Assembly (NCBI RefSeq): GCF_004366075.1
Contig: NZ_SODU01000001.1
Span: 2,253,134 to 2,317,133, forward strand
Source of the DNA: Kribbella pratensis
GTDB taxonomy: Bacteria; Actinomycetota; Actinomycetes; Propionibacteriales; Kribbellaceae
DNA length: 64,000 bases
Direction of reading: 5' to 3'
Below are positions 32,476 to 39,452 of this stretch, piece by piece (the first letter of the stretch is position 1; each line of letters opens with the position of its first letter). A model generated the notes under the pieces. The model was not told where the DNA came from and made no database searches. It saw nothing but the letters and a program-made list of their open reading frames with translations. Position numbers and translations under genes: made by a program.

Positions 32476-33075
32476 GTGTCCGCAGTCACCGATCCCCTGG
32501 TGTGGGAGCACGTTCAGCCGGCCGCAGCCCGCCGGCTGCTCACCGGTGCCGTCGACGCGTTCGCGGAGCGCGGTTACCAGGCCACGACGACCCGCGACAT
32601 CGCCTCTCGCGCCGGTATGAGCCCGGCCGCCTTGTACGTGCACTACCCGTCCAAGGAACGCCTGCTCTTCGAGATCAGCCTGTACGGCCACAACGCGGCC
32701 CTCGACGTACTGCGGTCCGCCGACGCCGGCCCGACACCTGCGGACCGGCTGCGCTCTCTGGTCGCCGCATTCACCGCCTGGCACGCGCAACACCACACGA
32801 TCGCGCGCGTCGTCCAGTACGAGCTCGCAGCGTTGAGCCCCGAGCACCTGGCAGAGGTCGCGACGATCCGCCGCGCCATCTCGGCCCAGATCGAGCAAGT
32901 GCTGGCAGACGGCGTACAGGACGGCACCTTCGCCGTCGCCGACCTGCCCGGCACGACCCTCGCCGTGCTCTCGCTGTCGATCGACGTAGCCCGCTGGTAC
33001 ACGCCCCACCGCGGCGACCCCGCAGCTCTTGGCAAGTTGTACGCCGACCTCGCGCACCGCATGGTCCAGGCATGA
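32476..33075 (+). CDS. TetR-family repressor of beta-oxidation operon
   Basis: A 199-residue TetR regulator. The helix-turn-helix is AFAERGYQATTTRDIASRAGMSPAALYVHYPSK (residues about 30-62), followed by an all-helical ligand domain of TetR_C_33-like appearance. GTG 32476 is chosen, with AAGGTG five bases upstream; the longer frame from 32419 would run through the operator. The adjacent palindrome and divergent acyl-CoA dehydrogenase suggest an acyl-CoA-responsive repressor. A bidirectional terminator follows. Confidence 0.88.
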   Translation: MSAVTDPLVWEHVQPAAARRLLTGAVDAFAERGYQATTTRDIASRAGMSPAALYVHYPSKERLLFEISLYGHNAALDVLRSADAGPTPADRLRSLVAAFTAWHAQHHTIARVVQYELAALSPEHLAEVATIRRAISAQIEQVLADGVQDGTFAVADLPGTTLAVLSLSIDVARWYTPHRGDPAALGKLYADLAHRMVQA

Positions 33076-33077
33076 CA

Positions 33078-33107
33078 AAACCCCCGCACCACCTGGTGCG
33101 GGGGTTT
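33078..33107. terminator. bidirectional terminator between tetR and yceI
   Basis: AAACCCCCGCACC and GGTGCGGGGGTTT form a 13-bp stem with an ACCT loop and T-runs on both strands, between convergent genes. Confidence 0.88.
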
Positions 33108-33115
33108 CTCGGAGA

Positions 33116-33685
33116 TCAGGCCTGCAGCGCGGCCTGGACGTCGAGGTGGATGTCCACCTTGTCACCGATCAGCAGCTTGCCGCCCTCGAGCGGCACGTTG
33201 AAGTCGATGCCCCACTCCTTGCGGCTGATCGACGCGGAGGCCTCGAAACCGATGATGGTCTGGCCGTACGCGTTCTGGTCGACACCGAGGAACTCGACCG
33301 CGAGCTCGATCGGCTTGGTGACGTTCTTGATGGTCAGCTCGCCGGCCAGGACGTAGTCGTCGCCCTCGGGCTTGATCGCGGTGCTGACGAAGGTCATCTT
33401 CGGGCTGTTCTCGGCGTCGAAGAAGTCGCCGGAGCGCAGGTGCCCGTCGCGCTGCTCGCTGCGGGTGTGCACGGAGGCCAGCTCGACGGAGACGTTGGTC
33501 GCGGAGTCCTCGATGGTGTCCTTGACGACGATCTCGCCGCTGAACTCCTGGAACGTGCCGCGCACCTTGGTCATCAGGTGACGGACGGTGAAGCCGATCT
33601 CGCTGTGCGCGGCATCGATGGCATACGTGCCGGCGACCAGGCCGGGGATGCTGCTGGTCAGGGTGCCGGTGGTGGTGTCGCTCAT
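33116..33685 (-). CDS. YceI-family lipid-binding protein
   Basis: A 189-residue YceI-like lipocalin-fold protein without signal peptide. AGTYAIDAAHSEIGFTVRHLM at the N-terminus, VHTRSEQRDGHLRSGDFFD and the isoprenoid-cavity strands are typical. In actinobacteria these cytosolic forms bind polyisoprenoid-like lipids. It is divergent from a MarR gene and has candidate MarR sites in the shared upstream region. ATG 33685 is the natural start. Confidence 0.9.
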   Translation of the reverse strand: MSDTTTGTLTSSIPGLVAGTYAIDAAHSEIGFTVRHLMTKVRGTFQEFSGEIVVKDTIEDSATNVSVELASVHTRSEQRDGHLRSGDFFDAENSPKMTFVSTAIKPEGDDYVLAGELTIKNVTKPIELAVEFLGVDQNAYGQTIIGFEASASISRKEWGIDFNVPLEGGKLLIGDKVDIHLDVQAALQA

Positions 33686-33740
33686 GGGGTCCTCTCGGAA
33701 AGTGCTGTTGCTGGTCGGGGGCGACGCAGCCAGGTCTATA

Positions 33741-33795
33741 GTTAAAACTTCAACCGATGACTACGACAGTAGGCAGTAACGGTTTAAAAGTCAAC
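33741..33795. promoter_or_regulatory. candidate MarR sites upstream of yceI and marR
   Basis: GTTAAAACTTCAAC (33741-33754) is an imperfect palindrome, and GTTTAAAAGTCAAC (33782-33795) resembles it. Their centres are 41 bp apart, about four helical turns. Both are A/T-rich islands in GC-rich DNA, as expected for MarR-controlled promoters of the yceI type. Confidence 0.55.
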
Positions 33796-33836
33796 TACAT
33801 TCCCGCTACACTGTTCCCGTGACGATGGAGACTGAG

Positions 33837-34295
33837 ATGGACCGGGGGACTCGGTGGCTCAACGCCGAGCAGCAGGTCGCGTGGCGTGCGTACCTGCTGG
33901 GCACCGCACGCCTGATGGCCAAACTCGACGACGACCTGCGCCAGTTCGGCCTCGGAATCAACGACTACGAGATCCTGGTCCGGCTCTCCGAGGCGCCCGA
34001 CCGGCGGCTCCGGATGGCCGACCTGGCCGACCGGCTGCACCAGAGCCGGTCCCGCCTGACCCACACGGTCGGCCGCCTCGAGGCCGCCGAGTTGGTCCGC
34101 CGTACGTCGTGCACGAGCGACAAGCGCGGCGTGTGGGCCGAGCTGACCGACGCCGGCTTCACCCTGCTCGAGCAGGCCGCGCCGTACCACGTGGAAGGCG
34201 TCCGGGAGAACCTGGTCGACCTCGCGAGCCCCGAGGACTTCGCCGCGGTCGGCCGCGTGTTCGACGCCGTCTCCGAGCACATCGGCCAGCGTTAG
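33837..34295 (+). CDS. MarR-family regulator (divergent from yceI)
   Basis: A 152-residue winged-helix regulator. The core is INDYEILVRLSEAPDRRLRM, ADLADRLHQSRSRLTHTVGRLEAAELVRR (recognition helix and wing base) and CTSDKRGVWAELTDAG. I place the start at ATG 33837 because GGAG lies six bases upstream; two in-frame starts at 33819 and 33825 are possible. It probably controls yceI and itself. It ends one base before the stop of the convergent monooxygenase gene. Confidence 0.87.
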   Translation: MDRGTRWLNAEQQVAWRAYLLGTARLMAKLDDDLRQFGLGINDYEILVRLSEAPDRRLRMADLADRLHQSRSRLTHTVGRLEAAELVRRTSCTSDKRGVWAELTDAGFTLLEQAAPYHVEGVRENLVDLASPEDFAAVGRVFDAVSEHIGQR

Positions 34296-35654
34296 TCAGG
34301 GCCGCGGGGCGATCTCCAGGGTGAGCTCGTCGCGGTTGGCGCCGCGGTAGGTCATCATCTGGTCGCGCATCCGGCGCTTGGCGGGCGGCAGGTGATTGAC
34401 CGTGCGCATCGCCGTACGCATGCCTGCCAGCGCCAGCCGGCCGATGCCCGGCTTGTGCACCGGGTCGTCGGACGTCATCTGCGCGCGTGACTTGAGGACC
34501 GCGTCGAAGCCGTACTCGACCATCCGGGCCTCGTAGTCACGCACGGCCGGAACGAGTTCCTGCTTGCCGTCACGGACGTCGATGAGCTTCCGGCACAGGT
34601 TCACGGCGTCACGCAGTGCGGTGTTCGCGCCGACACCGCGGCCCGGCGTCATGGTGTGGATCGCATCCCCGAGGAGCGTGACATTGCTGCTCTCCCAAGG
34701 GTCGAGCGGGACCGACGTCCAGATGTTCACCGGGAAGCACGTGCCCGGATCGGTCAGCTCGAACAGCCGGCGCAGATTCGGATGCCAGTCGGGCGTCACG
34801 TCCAGCGCTGTTTCGATCAGTTCCGCGCCGCGGAGCTCCATGATGTTCGCCGGCAGCTTGTCCTTGGCCGCCGACAGTCCCCAGTTGATGTAGTCGCGGG
34901 TGTTGTCGAACTGCAGTCCCGGCCAGCGCCGGATCAGCTCCTCGGTGTTGCCGCCGATCCCGTCCTTGACGTTCCCGTCGTGGTCCCACTGGAACTCCAT
35001 CACGTGCAGGATGCACGCGAACCCACGCGGTGCGTTGACCAGCGAGATCCCCTCGAACACCTTCGGCGGCAGGAGTTCCGCGCTCTCCTCGGTGATCGGC
35101 AGCTTGCCGGCGATCGCCACGATCCCGGTCTCCTCGGTCTTCGCCTGCGGCAGGTACTGACGGCGTACGCGGGATCCTGAACCGTCGGCGCCGACCAGGA
35201 GATCGCCGGTGGCACTCGTACCGTCGGCGAAGTACGCCGTCACGTGGTCTTCGTGCTGCTCGAAGTGGGTGAACTCCTTGCCGAACTCCACGATGCCGTC
35301 GAGGCCGGTCAGCAGCACCTGGCGCAGAGTCATCCGGCTGATCGACTTCTCACTCTCCACGGGGTCGGTCGACTCCGGCAGCTCGAGCGAGAGCAGCTCC
35401 TTGAGATCCTCGGTCAGCATGTTGAAGTACTTCGGGTCGCGCGCCTTCGTGGCCACGAACGTGTCGTAGAGGTCCTTCGGCAGCAGCGCGTGCAGCGCCC
35501 GGCTGCCGTCCGGGTCGATGCCGACCCGGTAACCGTGCAGGCCGTCCGTCCGCAGCGCGTCGCGCTCGAACACGGACACCTCGATCCCCGCGCGCTGCAG
35601 TCCGTGCGCCAACGCGAGCCCGCCCGTCCCGCCGCCGATTACCAGCACCTTCAT
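34296..35654 (-). CDS. FAD-dependent monooxygenase (PHBH-like)
   Basis: A 452-residue group A flavin monooxygenase. The Rossmann GxGxxG is VIGGGTGGLALAHGL at the N-terminus, the DG motif is DLLVGADGSGSRVRRQ, and the GD motif is NVTLLGDAIHTMTPGRGVGAN. Such enzymes hydroxylate or epoxidise aromatic or polyketide substrates using NAD(P)H. ATG 35654 starts the Rossmann strand (KVLVIGGG). It is divergent from a MarR regulator with a repeated operator-like sequence between them, so it is probably the regulator's target. Confidence 0.9.
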   Translation of the reverse strand: MKVLVIGGGTGGLALAHGLQRAGIEVSVFERDALRTDGLHGYRVGIDPDGSRALHALLPKDLYDTFVATKARDPKYFNMLTEDLKELLSLELPESTDPVESEKSISRMTLRQVLLTGLDGIVEFGKEFTHFEQHEDHVTAYFADGTSATGDLLVGADGSGSRVRRQYLPQAKTEETGIVAIAGKLPITEESAELLPPKVFEGISLVNAPRGFACILHVMEFQWDHDGNVKDGIGGNTEELIRRWPGLQFDNTRDYINWGLSAAKDKLPANIMELRGAELIETALDVTPDWHPNLRRLFELTDPGTCFPVNIWTSVPLDPWESSNVTLLGDAIHTMTPGRGVGANTALRDAVNLCRKLIDVRDGKQELVPAVRDYEARMVEYGFDAVLKSRAQMTSDDPVHKPGIGRLALAGMRTAMRTVNHLPPAKRRMRDQMMTYRGANRDELTLEIAPRP

Positions 35655-35671
35655 GATCTCTCGCCTTCTCA

Positions 35672-35700
35672 AGTATCTTGGAGTTTCGAGTATCTTGGAG
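35672..35700. promoter_or_regulatory. tandem AGTATCTTGGAG operator between monooxygenase and marR
   Basis: AGTATCTTGGAG occurs at 35672-35683 and 35689-35700 (17-bp period) in the 83-bp divergent gap. CAAG-TAT-CTTG around the first copy is a short palindrome. The placement at the monooxygenase start region fits MarR repression. Confidence 0.55.
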
Positions 35701-35737
35701 ATCCGAGAGAAATGCAAGCTCTATGCTGAGGCGGACC

Positions 35738-36184
35738 ATGACCAGTTCCCGAGAAGAGCTCGCCGGCGAGATCCAGCAGCGGATGGTTCGGTTCATCGCC
35801 GGCGTGGTGCTGTTCAACCACGCGGTCTCCGCGAAGGTCGGCCTCGGCGCCAGCGACTCCCAGTTCATGACGCTTCTGCAGACCTACGGCCCGATGACGC
35901 CCCGGCAACTCGCCGAGCACACCGGCCTGACGTCGGGCACGGTGACCGGCGTGATCGACCGGCTGGAGTCGCACGGTTTCGTCACCCGGGAGGCCGATCC
36001 GCGTGATCGCCGCAAGGTCGTCGTCACGCCGTCGCTGCAGGCGATCCAGGAGAAGCTGGTGCCGCTGTACGCCGAGCAGGGCGAGAGCATGCAGGCGGTC
36101 CTGGCAACCCGCTCCGAGACCGAGCTTCGCACGATCTCGGCCTTCCTCAAGGACGCGATCGACAACGCTGTAGTCCCTGACTAA
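35738..36184 (+). CDS. MarR-family regulator (divergent from monooxygenase)
   Basis: A 148-residue MarR protein: QFMTLLQTYGPMTPRQLAEHTGLTSGTVTGVIDRLESHGFVTR includes the recognition helix, then the wing DPRDRRKVVVTP. ATG 35738 is chosen with GAGG six bases upstream; the longer frame to 35678 would cross the operator repeats. Likely represses the flavin monooxygenase and itself in the absence of an aromatic inducer, by analogy. Confidence 0.87.
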   Translation: MTSSREELAGEIQQRMVRFIAGVVLFNHAVSAKVGLGASDSQFMTLLQTYGPMTPRQLAEHTGLTSGTVTGVIDRLESHGFVTREADPRDRRKVVVTPSLQAIQEKLVPLYAEQGESMQAVLATRSETELRTISAFLKDAIDNAVVPD

Positions 36185-36225
36185 ACCCTTTTGAGACCGT
36201 CGACGGGTTCCGGGACGCTTGTGCG

Positions 36226-37098
36226 ATGACGGATTTCCATCAGGACGGCCGCGCCGGCATCGACGCAGATCTCGTACGGCGCTTGCTCGCACAGCAGTTC
36301 CCGCAGTGGGCCGACCTGCCGGTGACGCCGGTCAAGATCGACGGCTGGGACAACCGGACATACCGGCTCGGCTCCGGGCTGACCGCGCGGCTGCCGACGC
36401 ACTCGAGTTACGTGGCTGCCGTCGACAAGGAGCACCAGTGGCTGCCGGTTCTCGGCCCGCAGCTCCCGGTCGAGATTCCCGAAGCGGTGGCCAAGGGCGC
36501 ACCCGGTGAGGGATATCCGTATCCGTGGGCGATCCGGCGGTGGATCCCGGGCGAGACCGCGTCGGTCGAAACCATTGCCGATCTGGACGAGTTCGCACGG
36601 TCGATCGCGGCATTCATCCTGGCCTTGCAGGGCATCGACGCGACCGGTGGACCAGCCGCCGGTGCGCACAGCTTCCATCGCGGCGCGCCACCGGAGTACT
36701 ACCACGACGAGACGCTCGCGGCCCTCGCCGTACTCAAGGGGAGGATCGACACCGATCTCGCGCGTGAGGTGTGGGACGCGGCGCTGGCGACGTCATGGGA
36801 TCAGTCGCCGGTGTGGTTCCACGGCGACATCGCCAACGGCAACCTCCTGGTCCAGGACGGTCATCTGTCCGCCGTGATCGACTTCGGTACGTCGGGTGTG
36901 GGCGACCCTGCCTGCGACCTGGTCATCGCCTACACGTTCTTCTCCGGCTCGTCCCGCGCCGCGTTCCGTGACGCTGTCGATCAGGACCCGGGCACGTGGG
37001 CCCGCGCCCGCGGCTGGGCCCTCTGGAAGGCCCTCATCACCGAGGACTTCCGGGTCATCGACAACGTCCTGACCGACTACCGAACTCAGACGGCCTAG
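36226..37098 (+). CDS. aminoglycoside phosphotransferase (APH)-family kinase
   Basis: A 290-residue APH-fold kinase. The catalytic loop is VWFHGDIANGNLLV (His-Gly-Asp, Asn) and the metal motif is AVIDFGTSGVGDPACDL. Many members phosphorylate sugars or amino alcohols rather than antibiotics, so resistance should not be inferred. Length is typical. It follows the MarR gene by 41 bases on the same strand. The ATG start has no strong ribosome-binding site. Confidence 0.87.
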   Translation: MTDFHQDGRAGIDADLVRRLLAQQFPQWADLPVTPVKIDGWDNRTYRLGSGLTARLPTHSSYVAAVDKEHQWLPVLGPQLPVEIPEAVAKGAPGEGYPYPWAIRRWIPGETASVETIADLDEFARSIAAFILALQGIDATGGPAAGAHSFHRGAPPEYYHDETLAALAVLKGRIDTDLAREVWDAALATSWDQSPVWFHGDIANGNLLVQDGHLSAVIDFGTSGVGDPACDLVIAYTFFSGSSRAAFRDAVDQDPGTWARARGWALWKALITEDFRVIDNVLTDYRTQTA

Positions 37099-37137
37099 GA
37101 CGCAGACGCGACTGCTCGACGGCGCTACCTTCGGAAG

Positions 37138-37896
37138 ATGTGGTGGTTGCTGGCCGCCTTGGGGGGCGGAGGGACAGCACTCGCGGGCAGGTACCTCTGG
37201 GACCGGCGAGCCGCGCAGCGCGGTGACGCCGAAGAGCTGGAGGAGATCCGCAAGCTGGCCGACGAGGACGTGACGCTGCTCGGCGAGGAGCTGCGGCGGC
37301 TGGACACGCAGGTCGAAGGTCGCCCGCTCGACCCGGACGCGCGATCGGACTACCAGGTCGCGCTCGACGCGTACGAAGCGGCGCAGCGGGCCGTCAAAGG
37401 CATCCGCAAGGCCGAGGGGATCAGCGCGGTCACCGACACCTTGGCGACCGGGCGCTACGCGATCACGTGCGTCCAGGCGCGCATGCGGGGCGTACCTGTG
37501 CCGGAGCGACGGGTGCCGTGCTTCTTCAATCCACAGCACGGGCCGTCAGCGATCGACATCGTTTGGACCCAGCCGAAGGTCGGCACCCGGACCGTACCGG
37601 CGTGTGCGCAGGACGCGGCCCGCATCCGCGCCGGTGACGAGCCGGAGGTCCGCCACGTCCGGTACGGCAGCCGCCGCGTCCCGTACTGGGAGGCCGGCGC
37701 CGCAATCACGCCGTACGGCATGGGGTACTTCACAGCCGGTGCAGGCGCGAGCTACATCGCGCTCGCCAGTTTCCAGACGCAGGGTGGCGCGGTCGGCGGC
37801 TGGGGAGACCCGGGTGGACACGACTTCGGTGGCTTCGACGGGGGCGGTGGTTTCGACGGCGGTGGTTTCGACGGAGGGGGCGGCGGCGACGGCTGA
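37138..37896 (+). CDS. membrane-anchored protein with Gly-rich tail
   Basis: A 252-residue protein with a short N-terminal membrane helix (WWLLAALGGGGTALAGRYLW), a charged helical region (residues about 28-95, likely coiled coil), a conserved middle part with RRVPCFFNPQHGPS, RTVPACAQDA and RRVPYWEAG, and a C-terminus of G-F-D-G-G-G repeats. I recall similar proteins of unknown function in streptomycetes. The two Cys may be paired outside the membrane. ATG 37138 has GGAAG immediately before it. Confidence 0.7.
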   Translation: MWWLLAALGGGGTALAGRYLWDRRAAQRGDAEELEEIRKLADEDVTLLGEELRRLDTQVEGRPLDPDARSDYQVALDAYEAAQRAVKGIRKAEGISAVTDTLATGRYAITCVQARMRGVPVPERRVPCFFNPQHGPSAIDIVWTQPKVGTRTVPACAQDAARIRAGDEPEVRHVRYGSRRVPYWEAGAAITPYGMGYFTAGAGASYIALASFQTQGGAVGGWGDPGGHDFGGFDGGGGFDGGGFDGGGGGDG

Positions 37897-37897
37897 C

Positions 37898-38518
37898 TCA
37901 GAGGTACGCCGTCACGCCTTCGTACTCCGCCACCGGAGCCGCGCCCACCGTCTCGTACTCGAGCAGCAGGAGACCGCTCGGAGTCGCCTCCTGCGCCTTG
38001 AGCCGCAGCCCAGCCGCGTCACCGGGTTGCTCGAACAACCGCCTCCCACTGCCGAGCACGGTCGGCGCTACGACCAAGCGCATCAGGTCGACCGCCCCTG
38101 CCTTCAGCAGCGCGTTCCCGAGACGCGCACTGCCATGAACCTGCAACTCACCGTCCGCCTGTCGTTTCAGCTCTTCCACGTCGTCGAGGCTGCGCAGGAC
38201 AGTCGTCGGATGCCACGTGCCCGCGGTGAGCGTGCTGCTCACGACGTACTTCGGCAGTGAGTTCATGCGGTCGGCGTACGGGTCGTCGGGGTCAGTGATC
38301 TGCGGCCAGTCCCGCGCGAACGCGTCGTACGTACGTCGCCCGAGCAGGAGGCCGTCGGCTTGTTCCAGCCACTCGGCGGTCCGCCGTACGAACAGCTCGT
38401 CGATGTACGGCACGAGCCAGCCGCCGCGGGTGAAGTCGTCGGTCGTGTCCTCGGTCGGCGACCCCGGCCCCTGACTGACGCCGTCCAGGGTGACGAACTC
38501 CGTCAGCACGAGTCTCAT
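37898..38518 (-). CDS. dihydrofolate reductase-family (RibD_C-like) protein
   Basis: A 206-residue protein of the DHFR/RibD C-terminal fold: RLVLTEFVTLDGVSQGPG, then ADGLLLGRRTYDAFA, and LQVHGSARLGNALLKAGAVDLMRL. These are typically NADPH-binding reductases of unknown substrate, not folate-essential enzymes. The ATG overlaps the stop of the SRPBCC gene (ATGA). Third gene of an ArsR-SRPBCC-DHFR unit that recurs in actinobacteria. Confidence 0.85.
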   Translation of the reverse strand: MRLVLTEFVTLDGVSQGPGSPTEDTTDDFTRGGWLVPYIDELFVRRTAEWLEQADGLLLGRRTYDAFARDWPQITDPDDPYADRMNSLPKYVVSSTLTAGTWHPTTVLRSLDDVEELKRQADGELQVHGSARLGNALLKAGAVDLMRLVVAPTVLGSGRRLFEQPGDAAGLRLKAQEATPSGLLLLEYETVGAAPVAEYEGVTAYL

Positions 38519-38994
38519 TTCTCGACCAACTCCGCGAGCTGCACGATGACAGTCCCCCAGCCGTCGGCGAACCCGAGCTCCGCGTGCCGCTTGCGACTCA
38601 TGGGATCGCCGTGCCGAGCCACCATCCGGTACGCCGTACCGTCGGGGTGATCGTCCAGGAACACGTCGGCCGTCACCGCGATCGGCTGTGGATCCGCCGG
38701 ACGCCACGTGCTGTCGATCGCATTCGTGAACGCGATCCGCTCGAGCTCGTCGGCGGCCAGGATCATCGCGTCGAGATGCGGGACGAACTCACCGCCGTCC
38801 TCGCTCAACCGCGTCACGATCGCCCCGCCCGGCCGCACGTCCAGCCGCTCGACCCGGCAGACCGCCGGCGCCGGCACCCACCATTGCTCGAACCGCTTCG
38901 GATCGGTCCACGCCCGCCACACGGCCTCCCGGGGCGCACGGATCACCCGCTCAACCAGCAGATCCAGCTCCGGATCGAACAGTTCACTACTCAC
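38515..38994 (-). CDS. SRPBCC/AHSA1-like protein of ArsR operon
   Basis: A 159-residue START-fold protein: VERVIRAPREAVWRAWTDPKRFEQWWVP at the N-terminus, and the C-terminal helix FADGWGTVIVQLAELV. GTG 38994 overlaps the ArsR stop (GTGA), and its own stop overlaps the DHFR-like start. The longer frame upstream is antisense noise. Its ligand is unknown. Confidence 0.85.
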   Translation of the reverse strand: MSSELFDPELDLLVERVIRAPREAVWRAWTDPKRFEQWWVPAPAVCRVERLDVRPGGAIVTRLSEDGGEFVPHLDAMILAADELERIAFTNAIDSTWRPADPQPIAVTADVFLDDHPDGTAYRMVARHGDPMSRKRHAELGFADGWGTVIVQLAELVEK

Positions 38995-39323
38995 GATTCC
39001 TCTTCCGTTGTGACGAAACGCTCCAGCCGGTCGGTGCGGTCCTCCCAGATCCGCCGCTGCTCGGCAAGCCAGTCGTCCACCAGTTCCAGCCGCTCCCGAT
39101 TGAGTACACACGTCCGCACCCGCCCGGTCTTCACCGTGCGGATCAGGCCGTTCGACTCGAGCGTCCGGACGTGCTTCATGAACGACGGCAACGTGATCGG
39201 GAACTCGGCCGCGAGCTCTCCCACGCTCGTCGGCCCCTGTCCCAGCCGCCGGATCACCCTCCGCCGCGTCGGGTCGGCCAGCGCCACGAACACGCCGTCG
39301 ACGTCCGCCGAATACTGTGCCAT
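38991..39323 (-). CDS. ArsR-family winged-helix repressor
   Basis: A 110-residue ArsR/SmtB regulator without metal-site Cys: FVALADPTRRRVIRRLGQGPTSVGELAAEFPITLPSFMKHV holds the helix-turn-helix. The type that pairs with SRPBCC genes is usually not metal-sensing. ATG 39323 has no ribosome-binding site and lies almost at the repeated GGCTAAGT sequence, so the mRNA may be leaderless. It likely autoregulates the three-gene operon. Confidence 0.87.
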   Translation of the reverse strand: MAQYSADVDGVFVALADPTRRRVIRRLGQGPTSVGELAAEFPITLPSFMKHVRTLESNGLIRTVKTGRVRTCVLNRERLELVDDWLAEQRRIWEDRTDRLERFVTTEEES

Positions 39324-39325
39324 GA

Positions 39326-39369
39326 GGCTAAGTATTGGCACGGCTCGATAGTTAGCGCAAGGGCTAAGT
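39326..39369 (-). promoter_or_regulatory. ArsR operator candidate with GGCTAAGT repeats
   Basis: GGCTAAGT occurs at 39326-39333 and 39362-39369 (36-bp spacing), and TTAGC-GCAAGG-GCTAA (39352-39367) is an inverted repeat built on the second copy. It covers the region immediately upstream of the arsR ATG. Confidence 0.5.
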
Positions 39370-39380
39370 GTCGAGAAGCA

Positions 39381-39419
39381 CGAAGGACCCCGGCTCCTGC
39401 GTGAAGGCGGGGTCCTTCG
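39381..39419 (-). terminator. hairpin after ettA
   Basis: CGAAGGACCCCG (39381-39392) and CGGGGTCCTTCG (39408-39419) form a perfect 12-bp stem with a 15-base loop, 34 bases past the ettA stop. Likely the ettA terminator. Confidence 0.65.
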
Positions 39420-39452
39420 ACGGCTTGCTCAGTCGCCCAGTCGCTCGATCGC

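Noticed and set aside
36226..37098. Aminoglycoside resistance gene
   Set aside because: Only the APH fold is seen; most such chromosomal kinases have other substrates.
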